A stretch of DNA of 30,174 nt from Fragilaria crotonensis (GCA_022925895.1 JAKSYS010000724.1:1-30174), one strand, 5' to 3'. Positions 1 to 10,256 are shown, counted from the first letter of the stretch. Numbers and translations are program-made. The notes: generated from the letters alone by a model not told the origin.

Positions 1-164
1 CGTAGTAAGAGGTACAGGTAATGTACAGTGCTCTACGCCAGTTTCGTGGTCCATTCGACGACCACCTGTCAACTCCGACGCTCCGATGTTCGACAAGAGT
101 GGCAGCAGCAACACTGCACTCTGGAAAGAGAGAACAGCCTCACCTTATCAGCATTCTTGTTCGA

Positions 165-1289
165 ATGAAACCAACCATGAATAGGTTCTTGAACGTTTTG
201 CTGCTGTTCTTTTTGTCGGTAAAGAATATCAAAGGATCTGCACTATTCAAACGACACTGGGGACAGGGAGGAAGACAATCAAAAACCCGCACCAATTCCT
301 TAAACACAACCAAGGTATCAAACAACAACTCAGAGTACAGAATACCAGAATGGCAAAAGTCACTACCACATCCACTTCCTACTCGACGAACGCTCGAACG
401 CATTCACATCCCACTTTCTTCCAATACCAAAGTCACAGTCTATCTGCTGGGAACATCTCACGTTTCCAATGACAGTTCTGCCGACGTCCGAGTCTTGCTG
501 AATGCGACACGACCACAAATTGTATTTTTGGAATTATGTGATCAACGCATCAACATGTTGGCACCACCACCACCGCCGCCATCGCTGGACGAGAATGAAA
601 CTACGAAGAATGCCTTTCCTTCCAATGCTTCCTTCTGGGATCGTGTTCAATTGGTCCGACAACGGAGTGGCATGTCACACAGTAGTGCCATGGGGACAGT
701 CTTGTTAACAAGTGTTCAAGATGAATATGCCGAATCGTTGGGTGTTGAATTGGGAGGTGAATTCCATGCTGCCTGGGAATACTGTCAAGTTCATCGTCCC
801 ATTTGTATTCTTGGTGATCGACCACTCCAAATTACACTTTTGCGGGCATGGGAATCCCTGTCGTGGTGGGGAAAAACGAAATGTCTGTTGGCATTGTTGT
901 GGTCATCATGGCAAAAACCGAATCCTGAAGAATTGAGAGAATGGATGCAAAGTATACTGCAGGGTGATTCGGATGTATTGACGGAAAGTATGGCAGAATT
1001 GCGGAAATCTTTTCCGAGTCTGGAGCGAGTTATTTTGAAGGAACGAGACGCCTACCTGGCCTGTAAGATCTTTCAAACGTGCCGTCATTTGGATTATAGA
1101 GAAAACCATACAATGGTGGCTATCGTCGGAGCTGGACATGGAAAAGGTATTTGTCAATGGTTAACGGATGGGAATGGCCAAACACCGGAGCAGATTTTGA
1201 GCGAGATTGTGCAAACGAAAAAACACACGGACGTGGACTTTTTGGTCAAGGAAGTGACGCAACTGCCGTATGGTCAGAATTTGTTTTAA
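165..1289 (+). CDS. TraB/PrgY-domain protein with N-terminal signal peptide
   Basis: TraB-family domains are membrane- or organelle-associated and fold like EreA/ChaN; their reaction in eukaryotes is unsettled. The N-terminal half of the domain contains LLGTSHVS followed by the spaced ELCDQR motif. The C-terminal half contains the KERDAYLA motif and the VAIVGAGHGKGICQWL motif, all typical of TRABD proteins. The frame is open from an ATG at 21, but I prefer the ATG at 165 (or 177): a hydrophobic stretch (NVLLLFFLSV) and a GSA cleavage-like site follow directly, giving a signal peptide, whereas the extra 48 residues from 21 look like untranslated leader. The peptide could be secretory or part of a diatom plastid signal, but no clean ASAFAP motif is seen. 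A run of seven prolines sits in the loop after ELCDQR. Single exon. Family assignment is firm, start and location are not. Confidence 0.85.
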   Translation: MKPTMNRFLNVLLLFFLSVKNIKGSALFKRHWGQGGRQSKTRTNSLNTTKVSNNNSEYRIPEWQKSLPHPLPTRRTLERIHIPLSSNTKVTVYLLGTSHVSNDSSADVRVLLNATRPQIVFLELCDQRINMLAPPPPPPSLDENETTKNAFPSNASFWDRVQLVRQRSGMSHSSAMGTVLLTSVQDEYAESLGVELGGEFHAAWEYCQVHRPICILGDRPLQITLLRAWESLSWWGKTKCLLALLWSSWQKPNPEELREWMQSILQGDSDVLTESMAELRKSFPSLERVILKERDAYLACKIFQTCRHLDYRENHTMVAIVGAGHGKGICQWLTDGNGQTPEQILSEIVQTKKHTDVDFLVKEVTQLPYGQNLF

Positions 1290-1998
1290 TTGCTTCATAT
1301 GCGTACGTCGCCTCATCCCGCTCATCGATGCAATCCATCGGATGTGACATCGGTTCGATTCTGCATCACGTCGTGATGCAGTCAAATCTTCTCACATTTT
1401 TGCGGTCTCGATGAGGTTGAACGAAGCGTCGTCACGATGATAGTGATTAGATGGCATTCGTGGAGCCTTGAGTCCACGTGTCTGTCCCAACATGGATGCA
1501 ACAAGAGGTTGTCGCCGCTAATGGACGTGGGCGCGTTACGTCGACTCGATTCCGGAGTACTTGAGTGTGAGGTTAATTGATGTAGCATCCCTTTACCTCC
1601 CATTATTGAACTTGGTGCTTTGCTGGATACTCGATAGGGGTATAGAGGTCTATATCATCTCGTTATGCTTTTACGATGCTCTCCTTAGATGTTCCGAGTT
1701 CGAAAAGGCTACCACTTCTGGCATACGCCGAGTACATTGGATTCCGGGACCGTTGCAGGGTACTCGGTGTGTTCAGCTACGAGTCAGGTCGAGTACTTGT
1801 GCCTGATGGTACAAGTACTCTACTCTCTACTCGAACACTCGTATACAGTAACTACATATACTCACTGAATTTCTGTATTCAATCAGATGCATATTATCCA
1901 CTTACCGTCATCACGATGTGTCTCCCGGTAGAAAAAGGATCCACCACTCCACCACCACAAAATCCATTGGCAACCAATTGTTTGACGACGATTGTAAA
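1290..1998. other. Intergenic region, TraB gene to CGI121 gene
   Basis: This spacer has no convincing gene. It contains a 21-bp perfect palindrome at 1361-1381 (10-bp arms, one central base) around an ACGTCGT core, and a GTAC-rich stretch at about 1780-1860. An ATG at 1918 in frame with the next gene lies inside it, but the protein family starts near 1999. Confidence 0.6.
1361..1381. repeat. 21-bp perfect palindrome
   Basis: Arms CTGCATCACG and CGTGATGCAG flank a single T. It lies about 70 bp after the TraB stop codon and could be a 3' hairpin or a dyad protein-binding site. Function is not shown by the sequence. Confidence 0.6.
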
Positions 1999-2694
1999 AT
2001 GGCACAAGTCGTTTCATTCCCACTGGCATTATCACGCACTGATCAATCACTGTATTGTTCACTTCACAAATGTTCGAATCCTTATGCACTTTCGAAACGA
2101 TTCCAAACAGGAAGAGGAGATGCGACAACATCATCAACTACAGCTACCGGAGTTAATAGTAATGATGGTTCATCAAAAGATGGTGCTGATGGTACTCTTT
2201 CAAAGGACGACTCATCAACAGCAACTCCAACACTGGCACTTTTGAATGCACGACGCATTGTCGGAATATCACAATTGTGTTGTGCCGCCAATCTTGCCTG
2301 TCAACGCCCTACAAGTCCCACGTGGGATACAGTCTTCTTGGTCGCAGCAAGTACCCATTTGGGACATGTATTGCGAGATTATGCATTTGTACGAAATGAT
2401 GATAATGACGATGATGCAGCAATGGTGATAAATGACAGTAATGCGAACGACGAAGAGGAATACATAGTAATTGTATTTACTATATCGAACTGTGGATTGG
2501 AATATTACCAAAGTTTATTGGAACAACATGGTTTGTCGGATACCATGATGGATTTGGAAGAGCTTTTGCAGAAACAACGCGAGACGTTGGCACACGAGTT
2601 CCAAAGCTGGTACAAGCTAACGACGCAAGAGTTGGCATCATCCACACTCGAGGCATGTGTATTGACCAAGATTGCTACCAAAATGGCGGCGTAA
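1999..2694 (+). CDS. CGI121/TPRKB-like subunit of the KEOPS/EKC complex
   Basis: CGI121 (human TPRKB) binds the Bud32 kinase in KEOPS, which makes the t6A modification at position 37 of ANN-decoding tRNAs. Family landmarks occur in the right order. The N-terminus runs VSFPLAL, then SLYCSLHKCSNPYALSK, matching the LFKDVKNAGDLR region. Next comes ARRIVGISQLCCAANLA, matching the VDPFQILVAANKA helix, then the TVFLVAAST strand with LGHVLRDYAF. The C-terminal WYKLTTQELA and LTKIATKMA match YKLSSQE and ICRMSTKDV. The start at 1999 (AAAATGG) fits the family N-terminus; an in-frame ATG at 1918 would add 27 unmatched residues. At 231 aa it is longer than the usual 175-180 because of two low-complexity inserts, one Ser/Thr/Asp-rich and one Asp/Asn/Glu-rich. 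Recognition is by motif order, without an alignment. Confidence 0.72.
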   Translation: MAQVVSFPLALSRTDQSLYCSLHKCSNPYALSKRFQTGRGDATTSSTTATGVNSNDGSSKDGADGTLSKDDSSTATPTLALLNARRIVGISQLCCAANLACQRPTSPTWDTVFLVAASTHLGHVLRDYAFVRNDDNDDDAAMVINDSNANDEEEYIVIVFTISNCGLEYYQSLLEQHGLSDTMMDLEELLQKQRETLAHEFQSWYKLTTQELASSTLEACVLTKIATKMAA

Positions 2695-3041
2695 GTAACA
2701 CACTCGAGCATCAATATTGAATGACAGGGAGACACGGCATGGTCAATGATCTTGGAGTTTTTGTTCCTTCTGGTTTCATGGACGAGATGATCCCCTGATA
2801 ATCGATCCCCTTTGATCATTGATCACGCTCTTTCACCAACAGTATCAAGTCTTCGTATGATGCTCGATACTACAAGCATTCTTTGAATGAAGGCCACTGA
2901 TTCATCGCTGTCTCAAGCCACGAAGTCTCACTCACTGTATTTACGGCATTTCATTTGCCTCTCGTTTCAGCTTCTCAAGTTCCTCCATATCGTTCATAGC
3001 CTTTGCCACTGCAAGGCGTGCATAGAACTTATCCTTTTTGA

Positions 3042-3135
3042 TTTCAAGTTCGAAACGAAGTTTTTCCCGATTTGCAGCCTCCTCTTATTTTTGTTTCAAG
3101 TTCGAAACGAAGTCTTTCCCTCGTCGCAGCCTCAT
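3042..3135 (-). repeat. Imperfect tandem duplication, 52-bp period, inside a coding region
   Basis: The segment beginning CAAGTTCGAAACGAAG occurs at 3045 and again at 3097, and similarity runs about 39 bp in each copy. On the minus strand both encode a coiled-coil piece (ERLRFELE and EKLRFELE), but 52 is not a multiple of three, so the second copy is in another frame and the protein ends early at 3044. Confidence 0.8.
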
Positions 3136-4479
3136 TCATATGACGAAGCGTCAGCTTTCCTTGCTCTAGTAGTATTTTCATCCCGGCACTTGTCTCGTCC
3201 TCCTTCTCTTGCGTCGACGCGTTATCTTTCCTCTTCTTAGTACCGCTATTGCAAGTGGTAGATGCAGCGACAGAGGCGGAGGCTGCCTTTGCACTTGAAG
3301 TGTCTTCCTCATCGTCATTGTCATTTTCCGAATCTGATGAATGGAGCCAAAGGGTATCGCCGTCCAATAATGGCTGATGATTGCAATCAATACCTTCCAC
3401 TTGTTCGCACTGCTTGTAAAAGTAATACACACCAACTTTTGTGAACACGCCTGGTGTCTTGGCCATGGCACTCTCAATAAAATTCCATGCATCGTTGTTA
3501 GTATCGCGTACGGTGCCAGCAGCAGCAGATACTTTCATATATTGCTTGATACAGCGTCTGATCTTGACAAGATCAAGAATTTTCTTCCGAAATTCAAATG
3601 TCTCGAGTTGATCCACTTGCAGTAGATTGAGTGACCCATCGGGAAGGAGATGAGAGAGGTGAGGGTCACCCTCGCAGTGTAATAACTGTGTGAACTCAGT
3701 AGTACTGTTGTTCGCGTCGCAACCATCCAGTTTGTCCTCTTCCTGCTGCTGCCCCAAGTCAATGGCTTGCCTTCTTGTCGGACTGGCATTCACAATGTCC
3801 GGTGAGCTGTTCTTGGCAACCACCATATTGTGAGCCATTGCTGCCCGATGCCAGAAATTTCTATTGGTATTTCTTCTCACGTCATCATGGTCTCTGGTTC
3901 TCTTCCTGCCGTTGTCCTTGTTGTTAATCATTACACAACGAAGGAAATCATTTCTAAACTTGTCACTAAACACAACATTCACGGCACGGAGGATCGTGCT
4001 CGTAAGTCGTGCTGTTGCAGCAACGCGTCTTGCCGAAAGTCTCATTTCATCATCCAACGTATTGTCCTCCTGATGATGATGATAATGATGCTGCGGATCC
4101 TTGATCTTGAGAAATTTAGCGAGTGCCTTGCGGCAATCGAATTTATTCAATGACCCACAATTGAGGACACCAACATTTTTACAGAATCGACGAAGGTGAT
4201 CAATAACAAGAGTTTTGAGATCAAATAGTATTGTTTCGCTGTCATTGTTGTTGTTGTTGTTGTTTGTGTCATTGTTGTCGTTGTTATGACAGTAACTTGG
4301 ACGGTCTGAACCACAAGGACCGTGGCACCAAAGGTTTTGCTCTTTGGGTTCGTGTCAATCTCCAAGGCCATGCCAAATATGGAACCGTCCTCACCTGTCA
4401 CACTGGCCAGTTCTTTTGGGAATTCCTTGATTTTACGTTTTGTGTTCTTGGTGGTGGGGTTCGGTTGTGGATCATTCAT
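3044..4479 (-). CDS. Uncharacterised protein (diatom-type family), reading frame broken twice
   Basis: I do not know its function. The longest open stretch is 3044-4150. The same frame continues upstream without a stop past 4250 as an Asn/Asp-rich linker followed by DLKTLVIDHLRRFCKNVGVL and CGSLNKFDCRKALAKFL, a Cys/aromatic pattern I associate with diatom proteins of unknown role. The only good start, ATG at 4479, is one frame away and opens into PKSKTFGATVLV. Joining the two needs a -1 shift or an unrecognised intron around 4260-4360. The body holds FWHRAAMAHN and a C-terminal charged coiled coil. The 3' end is affected by a 52-bp-spaced repeat, beyond which the coiled coil resumes in another frame to a stop at 2941. 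It is divergent from the SEC12 gene and shares a 776-bp promoter region with it. It may be a gene with assembly indels or a decaying pseudogene. Confidence 0.5.
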
Positions 4480-5255
4480 AATGACAAGTTGGATGGGGAC
4501 GAACGATGGATGATGTGAAGTTTGTGAATAATGTGAGCAGGAGAAGAACGATGACAAACACGTCGTTAGCAAATGATGCGATTGCGAAGCTGTTGCTTGC
4601 GAAGAAACCTTGTATGTACCACGTACTACTAGTATTAATTGCTTGTACTAGTCGAGTAGCTGACTTACATGCTTATTAGTACTGTAGTATGAAGTTTCTA
4701 GAGAGGCGACATTTCGGTTCCGGCATTGTTTTGCGAAGAATGCGACGGACAAGAAGGGCAGCAGTGCATACAAGTACCAGGTACTGTACTCGTCGTAGCG
4801 AGAGTGTCAGATGTCAGATGTACTCTCTACATTTGAAAACCCGGATCTTCAGGATTCTATGCCAGGATACATTTCCAGTACTGTACTTTGAACGATACTG
4901 GAGTACAAGAAGCATCTGTGTCGTCGTTTGCAATGATCGTCGCATTGAATCATTGCATTGTCAACAAGCCAAGGGTTTCACATCTCGACTGTTGGCAACA
5001 ATAGTCCTCTGTCCTCTAGGTTTCAGAGACAGTAGCAGGTAGCACGCAGTCAAGACAAGTCTATCAGGTGTGCAATAGTTGTGAGTTGCGCTGAGTTGTA
5101 ACGAGAACAAGGCCATCGTCAAAGCTCCTAATTGTCCAACCGAAGATCCATCATTGTATTCATACGCACAAAGCATACACCACGAATAAGTCCTACAAGT
5201 ACAAAGTACACTCAAGACATCCTGCTTGAACTTCTTGTTCTTCAAAAGACACAAA
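4480..5255. promoter_or_regulatory. Shared upstream region of two divergent genes
   Basis: The region separates the uncharacterised minus-strand gene (start 4479) from the SEC12-like plus-strand gene (start 5256), so it should contain both promoters. There is no clear TATA box. GTAC-type palindromes (GTACTGTAC, AGTACTGTAC) cluster between 4615 and 4915. Confidence 0.4.
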
Positions 5256-6599
5256 ATGGTCAAACTCCGACCACCATCGTTCGTCAAGAGCGTTACGATA
5301 CCAGTATTTGGCATGGATTGGTTCGGAGCCATGCCATCCACTAGTACTACTACGAATACTAAATCCATGGTTGCCTATTGCGGTGGAGGTGGATCAGCCA
5401 AGACGGGGGTCAACAACAAAATCATGATTGTTTTGGATGATGACGAAATTACAATTTCGACTGGTGATGAAGTGTGTGTCGCTGTCAAAATGTTTGTGCA
5501 TCACACACATCCCACAGATCCACACAAGGTGTGGTTGCTGGCTGCCATTCGGAATGATGTGGTTCGATACGGATTACCAGACTGTGCTGAAGATGGTCGC
5601 ATTGAAGTCGGAGGTGGTTGCAATGCTCTTGCTGTTCACGCGTTGGGGGAAGTCTTTGCGGTTGGTTGTGAAGATGGATTGATTCATGTTTACCGCATGG
5701 CGAATGCAGCTCCTACAAATACTACTGCTGAGGGAAACAATCATGACAGTCCTTGGCAAAAGCTTTTTCAATGTTCTGGTCATGAGAAGACTGTCTGCTC
5801 GCTACAATTTGCAAATCGATCGTCTCTCTTGGTCTCGTCTGCCAAGGATGGAACGTGCCGTGTGTGGAAGCAAGGTGGAGAATGTGTTGCGGTCCTTACG
5901 TGTGACATTACTGATCCCAAAGCTCCACCACCCAAAATCAAATCCAAACGTCCAGTTCAAGTGTTAGTCCGCGGGTGTGCATTTGGTGATTTGGAAGGAA
6001 AGGTCATTTACACTGTTGCCAGTGGCAAAAAGGGAACAGCATTTCTAACGCGATGGTTAGCAACGCCGGATGGCAACTACAAGGTTGATGTCCGAACTGC
6101 GATCCATCCCTTCCCGATATCCGCCATGTCCCTCAGTACCGACGCTGCCTTATTAGCACTGGGTGGTGTCGATGGAACCATTCTGCTCTTTGACGTCGGA
6201 TCGTGGTCCGTGTTGCGACAATTCAAGGAATTGCACCATTTGCCCGTCACATCCATTGCCGCACGTCCCTACGCGACCCCGTTGCAGGGTGATGGACCAG
6301 TCCCCATGCATGCCATTTCCGCATCGGCAGATTCACAAATGGGAATGTTGACACTCATTACCAAGGTCCCCCGCAGTACGACTGCGCCGTCGTCGCGAGG
6401 AGAGAAGAATGCAAGTCATTCGTCTGTTTTTCCATCAACTTTCATGTCCATGATTTGGTTGCTACTCATTTATATCTTCTACACGATTGGGACGGAAACG
6501 ATACTCTTGTGCAGTGACGAATTGTCTTTGGAATGTGTGCTGCATACAGTCTTGATTGCTCCACCAACTCGACCAGGTATTTTAGTTCCACCCCACTGA
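5256..6599 (+). CDS. SEC12/PREB-like WD40 protein, guanine-nucleotide exchange factor for Sar1
   Basis: SEC12 sits in the ER membrane with its beta-propeller in the cytosol and loads Sar1 with GTP, starting COPII vesicle budding. The diagnostic loop GGGGSAKTGVNN is at residues 43-54, matching the GGGG-x-(S/A)KTGI loop of PREB, PHF1 and SEC12. WD40-type blades follow: ALGEVFAVGCEDGLIHVYR, CSGHEKTVCSLQF through SSAKDGTCRVW, and ISAMSLSTDAALLALGGVDG. A single hydrophobic segment near residues 396-418 (MIWLLLIYIFYTIG) anchors the C-terminus, leaving a short lumenal tail, as in the family. The start at 5256 has a good context (ACAAAATGG) and precedes the first conserved strand; an in-frame ATG at 5226 would add ten residues. 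Single exon of 447 codons, convergent with the next gene. Confusion with another WD40 family is unlikely given the loop plus the anchor. Confidence 0.85.
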   Translation: MVKLRPPSFVKSVTIPVFGMDWFGAMPSTSTTTNTKSMVAYCGGGGSAKTGVNNKIMIVLDDDEITISTGDEVCVAVKMFVHHTHPTDPHKVWLLAAIRNDVVRYGLPDCAEDGRIEVGGGCNALAVHALGEVFAVGCEDGLIHVYRMANAAPTNTTAEGNNHDSPWQKLFQCSGHEKTVCSLQFANRSSLLVSSAKDGTCRVWKQGGECVAVLTCDITDPKAPPPKIKSKRPVQVLVRGCAFGDLEGKVIYTVASGKKGTAFLTRWLATPDGNYKVDVRTAIHPFPISAMSLSTDAALLALGGVDGTILLFDVGSWSVLRQFKELHHLPVTSIAARPYATPLQGDGPVPMHAISASADSQMGMLTLITKVPRSTTAPSSRGEKNASHSSVFPSTFMSMIWLLLIYIFYTIGTETILLCSDELSLECVLHTVLIAPPTRPGILVPPH

Positions 6600-6776
6600 A
6601 AACCATACATGGCAAGCGAACGGGCGTGGCAGCCGTTGTAGACGAAACGAAACACACTTTCATGGCTAGTAGTCGGATAACATTGATTTCACCACTAAAC
6701 CTTACATTTGATTTCATCACTAAACCTTGCCTCGGCGTCCTTACCATAGTACTGTACGTTCACACTCAATCCACAA

Positions 6777-8306
6777 CTAATTTTGCTTGATTCCAGCTTC
6801 CAAATTCGCACCTCCACCACTGATGACGTTGCCGCTGCTATTGCTGCCATCATACGTGACAAGAACAATTTCATTCGAGGTTTCATCCTTGAATTCCCAT
6901 TGTCGGTACACCACATTTTTCGGTGGTGGGCCCAGGACACGGCGCAGAATGACGGACGCGTTGATTTCATCATCAATGTCGCGATGGTCAAATGGAGGAG
7001 CTGGATCACCAGTCTTGCGATCAAAGTGATTGCACCCCTCGGTACAGAAACAACATCCATGACGACCAAAGAATCGACGACAACCACATTTCTGACAGAA
7101 TGTAGACGAACGGACCGGAGCTTGGTAGTCTTCGTAGAATGCGATTTGCTTCCTTCGGACAAGGTTGTAATTCTTGTACACTTCCTTGATTTCCTCGGAT
7201 ATCTCGTTCTCATCCTTGTACGGCACGACTCGACGAGGATGACAAATGTATTTGTGATAGAATTTGCAGTCCGTGCAGCAAGGGAGCTGACAATGTGGCT
7301 CACAACACACATCTCGTTTGGGACCACCACCCGACTCGGATACGTTCTCTTCCCAATAGGCGAGGCATTTCTGAACGTCCTCCTTGGTGATGGTACGGCC
7401 CTCAAAGTAGGCTTGGAGACAAATATTGGCGGCCGCAGCGACTTCGTCAGCATGCGCCATACCATGGTATCGGTACGTGCAACACATCATGTCGCAGGGC
7501 CTTGAGTAGACAAGAAAATTTTGCAAAGTGTTGAGATGAGTGACTTTTTCGGAAACCTCAACTATATGGAATGCACCACACTGATACACACATGACACTT
7601 ACCATTCATCACACCACCATCCACCACAATCTGTGAACATTCGATTCCAGAGTGGTCCATTGCATTGACATCGCTGTCGTGCCACGACCCCTCCGTAGAG
7701 CGGCCAAGTGCAGCACAGATAATTGATGACACCACAATGGACCTTTCGAAATCCAAAGGCACCACGATCGAACGGATGCGTCTTGATCTTGTCTGCATTC
7801 CAAGATCCGCATCCACAGAGTCCCCAGGGGATGCGAATGAGCGGGACGTTGACTTCAATCCGATTGGAGTAGATTCGGAACCACGTTCGGGTGGAGTATT
7901 CCTTTCGCAGCCAACAACAAGCTTCATCGCATGTGAATGCGGACATTGCAGTCGTTGAGGTCAATGCCTTGGTCAAGAGGTAGACGAGTCCGCAGGGAGT
8001 TAGTAAAATGGCAAAAAGTGGTCGATAGCAACGAAACGCTTGTCCCTGATCAATCTCTGCCTCGTAGAGAATCGGATCCTGACTGGTCGGAAGGTCTTTC
8101 AAAATATGAGTGGATGGCATGCCACCAATATCATCTGGCACCGTGACACCTCCCCGGCGGTTGGTTCCAAAATGGCGGATACGAAGTGATCCATGGATCT
8201 CATCGGCGTAGTCCATCTCATCATCGTCGGCGTACTCATCGTCATCATCAACGGTTGCGTACCGGTAGCGACGCTTCGAGTGGGGAGAGCTGGAGCAGCA
8301 TCCCAT
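6777..8306 (-). CDS. Cys-rich membrane-associated protein, two exons, probably N-myristoylated
   Basis: I do not recognise a named family; similar Cys-rich proteins occur in protists. Exon 1 is 8306-7603 and exon 2 is 7500-6777. The intron (7501-7602, 102 bp) starts GTAAGT and ends AAG; splicing joins DEW to PCDMMCC in frame and gives 475 aa. The N-terminus MGCCSSS is a classic myristoylation plus palmitoylation signal. An acidic stretch (residues 19-36) is followed by one hydrophobic segment (about 97-113). The core contains WFRIYSNRIEVNVP, then many Cys clusters on both sides of the splice junction, and a last set CQKCGC-x(7)-CCFC-x(3)-C that could bind metal. The architecture suggests a cytosolic-face membrane protein with zinc-binding or disulfide-like Cys arrays. 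It is convergent with the SEC12-like gene, 177 bp apart. Confidence 0.75.
7501..7602 (-). other. Intron of the Cys-rich protein gene (102 bp)
   Basis: On the minus strand it begins GTAAGT and ends CTACTCAAG before GCCCTGCGAC. Without splicing, exon 1 would end at a stop directly after the donor, and exon 2 would have no good start. The joined frame is continuous and stays Cys-rich. Confidence 0.8.
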
Positions 8307-9533
8307 GATGTATCAACGATATCAAGTAGTACTATTGTACTCCTGACTTTCAGACTTTGAGCACGTTGTAGTTGATGACAATAGTAGTGGTATTCCTGTA
8401 GACTTGTACTCCAACAAAGTATTGGAGAAGTGATCAGGATAAATGATATATCTTTCTTCGGGTTCTCCTTTTAATTGGTCACAGACATAATACCAAACAA
8501 TTATTACATCCCAGGGACACCCGTACGAATAATTCTGAAATCGTACGGATACAGGAACGACAGTTGCGAAACATACACCCATCTTCGTGTATGTTTATCT
8601 ACATACATGTACGATGTTAGTTTGGTAGAGCATGTTGGAGGATTCCTGACTCTGACTATATGACTATATAGACATGGTTTATGATTTATGATTCTCATGT
8701 GTTCATTACAGACTACAGACGGCTGAAGGGGTTCCCATTACGGTTATTGTCAGTCATTGTCTCCTGCGTTTCGGACAATTGTGTTCGTATGCTGTACAAG
8801 TACCAGTTCGAGGCATGGAGACGACCCTGTACCCTGTACTGTACTTGTACCTTTGAACGTGCCGGTGTACGGGAGAACTCAGAGACGTTTCGTATATGCC
8901 CAAGTATGTCCATGTTCGTGACGTCCTATTCGTTATGAGTTATATCATATGGTTTAACTTGTGTACAATGTTTAGTGCTCTTGGAAGGGGCTTGATGCGT
9001 ACTCGGAGTATTCTCTTCAGATTGATTGCAGAGGTTCGGATTCACGCATTTGAAGTTTGACACTCGATCAATGATCCCGTTGAAATTGGGGATCTTGTCG
9101 AACAAGAAACATAAGTGATCTCAATAGGGCATGCGAAGAATTGCATCCAGTAAGGCCATGAGACCAATATTGAAGAAGCATATCGTTGTTCTTGGGAGAG
9201 TAGTCCATAAGACATGCCCATCATAGCTAATGGGTGATCGATCACGCCATTTGATCATTCGCAGGGGCTTATCAATCGCTTCGGGTTGAGTGCTGTAAGT
9301 ATTGAGATCTGCGTCTGGGTTCTGCGGCTGTCCCAGAAGCAGATCTCTAGGTAACCGACAAAATTGCTGATGAATCTGTTTTTGTAAGTTTTTATACATC
9401 GTTGGTGCTCTTGAATTATTGTATGCTCGGGGTGTTCGCATTCGATTGAAGTCACAGGAGATAGAAGGTCGGGTTCGCGTTTGTAAAGCTCGATACTCTG
9501 ATTACGGTAAAAGCTGACAAAACCATTCCCTTA
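8307..9533. other. Intergenic region with no convincing gene
   Basis: This 1.2-kb spacer contains the promoter of the minus-strand Cys-rich gene. GTAC palindromes cluster at 8790-8860. Two overlapping minus-strand frames at about 9121-9455 are open for 66 and 106 codons (one contains LPRDLLLGQPQNPDADLN), but neither resembles a family I know and they stop near the adjacent MITE. They may be remnants of a gene or element. Confidence 0.5.
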
Positions 9534-10256
9534 GGGCCACCGTTGCGTAATTACATTTCACGAAAACGAGAAGTTTTGCCTTCTCATTTCTCATCATGTA
9601 AAATGCTCGTCCCCACCGTTACGTAAAAAGCAGTCCACAAATACGAAAACTTCAAGTCGACTGAGTCAAGATAGGAATCTTGATGTGAAACACATGTATG
9701 TTCCAATCGTTCGCTCCATCCTAGTCGTACTGTGTACTGTGTACGTCTACAGATACGGTAAAGTTGTACGAATTGGAACCAAAAATTATTTGATCGTCGC
9801 TCATCGAAATCCGACAATGACGACCGTTTTGGCAATGTTCTTCATGTGGAACCACCACACAACACCGCACTATCGTCGATCGTCGTTTCTACGGCGCATG
9901 CAACGGTAGAAACGACGTCTTCATCTGATGATTCTCTGGCGAGAAAACCATGTTCATGTTCGATGCCTGCAGTGACAGTAGACAGTAGCATCTGTCAACG
10001 GGGCGAATTAAACGCACACTTAGTACACCTGCCAGAAGGAATCCAGAATCTTAAAATGTTTCTAGGAAAGGCTGTGTTTTTTCGCGGAGCAACGAAAACC
10101 TTGGCAGATTTTCGTTGACGATGGGATATGAGGCGCATCCGAGTGATTTCCAGAAAGTTTTTGGGGACCTGTTTTCGTACGTAACGGTGGTAAAATGGAC
10201 CCTCGAAAACGTCAAGGTTTTCGTTTTCGTGAAATGTAATTACGTAACGGTGGCCC
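9534..10256. mobile_element. PIF/Harbinger-like MITE, 723 bp, TTA target duplication
   Basis: Terminal inverted repeats of 36 bp, one mismatch, lie at 9534-9569 and 10221-10256. They start GGGCCACCGTT and read on to TTTCACGAAAACGA. TTA flanks both ends (9531-9533 and 10257-10259). A three-base TTA/TAA duplication with G-rich termini is the signature of PIF/Harbinger elements. A 13-bp subterminal motif, CCACCGTTACGTA, occurs inverted at 9613-9625 and 10178-10190, a possible transposase-binding site. No transposase frame is present, so the element is non-autonomous. Superfamily is inferred from the ends only. Confidence 0.85.
9881..9917. repeat. 12-bp perfect hairpin inside the MITE
   Basis: CGTCGTTTCTAC at 9881-9892 is followed, after 13 bases, by its exact complement at 9906-9917. 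It lies in the middle of the MITE. Confidence 0.7.

Noticed and set aside
1290-1375. tRNA gene suggested by a GGTTCGATTC box at about 1352
   Set aside because: There is no matching A box, no acceptor stem and no anticodon arm in the preceding 80 bases.
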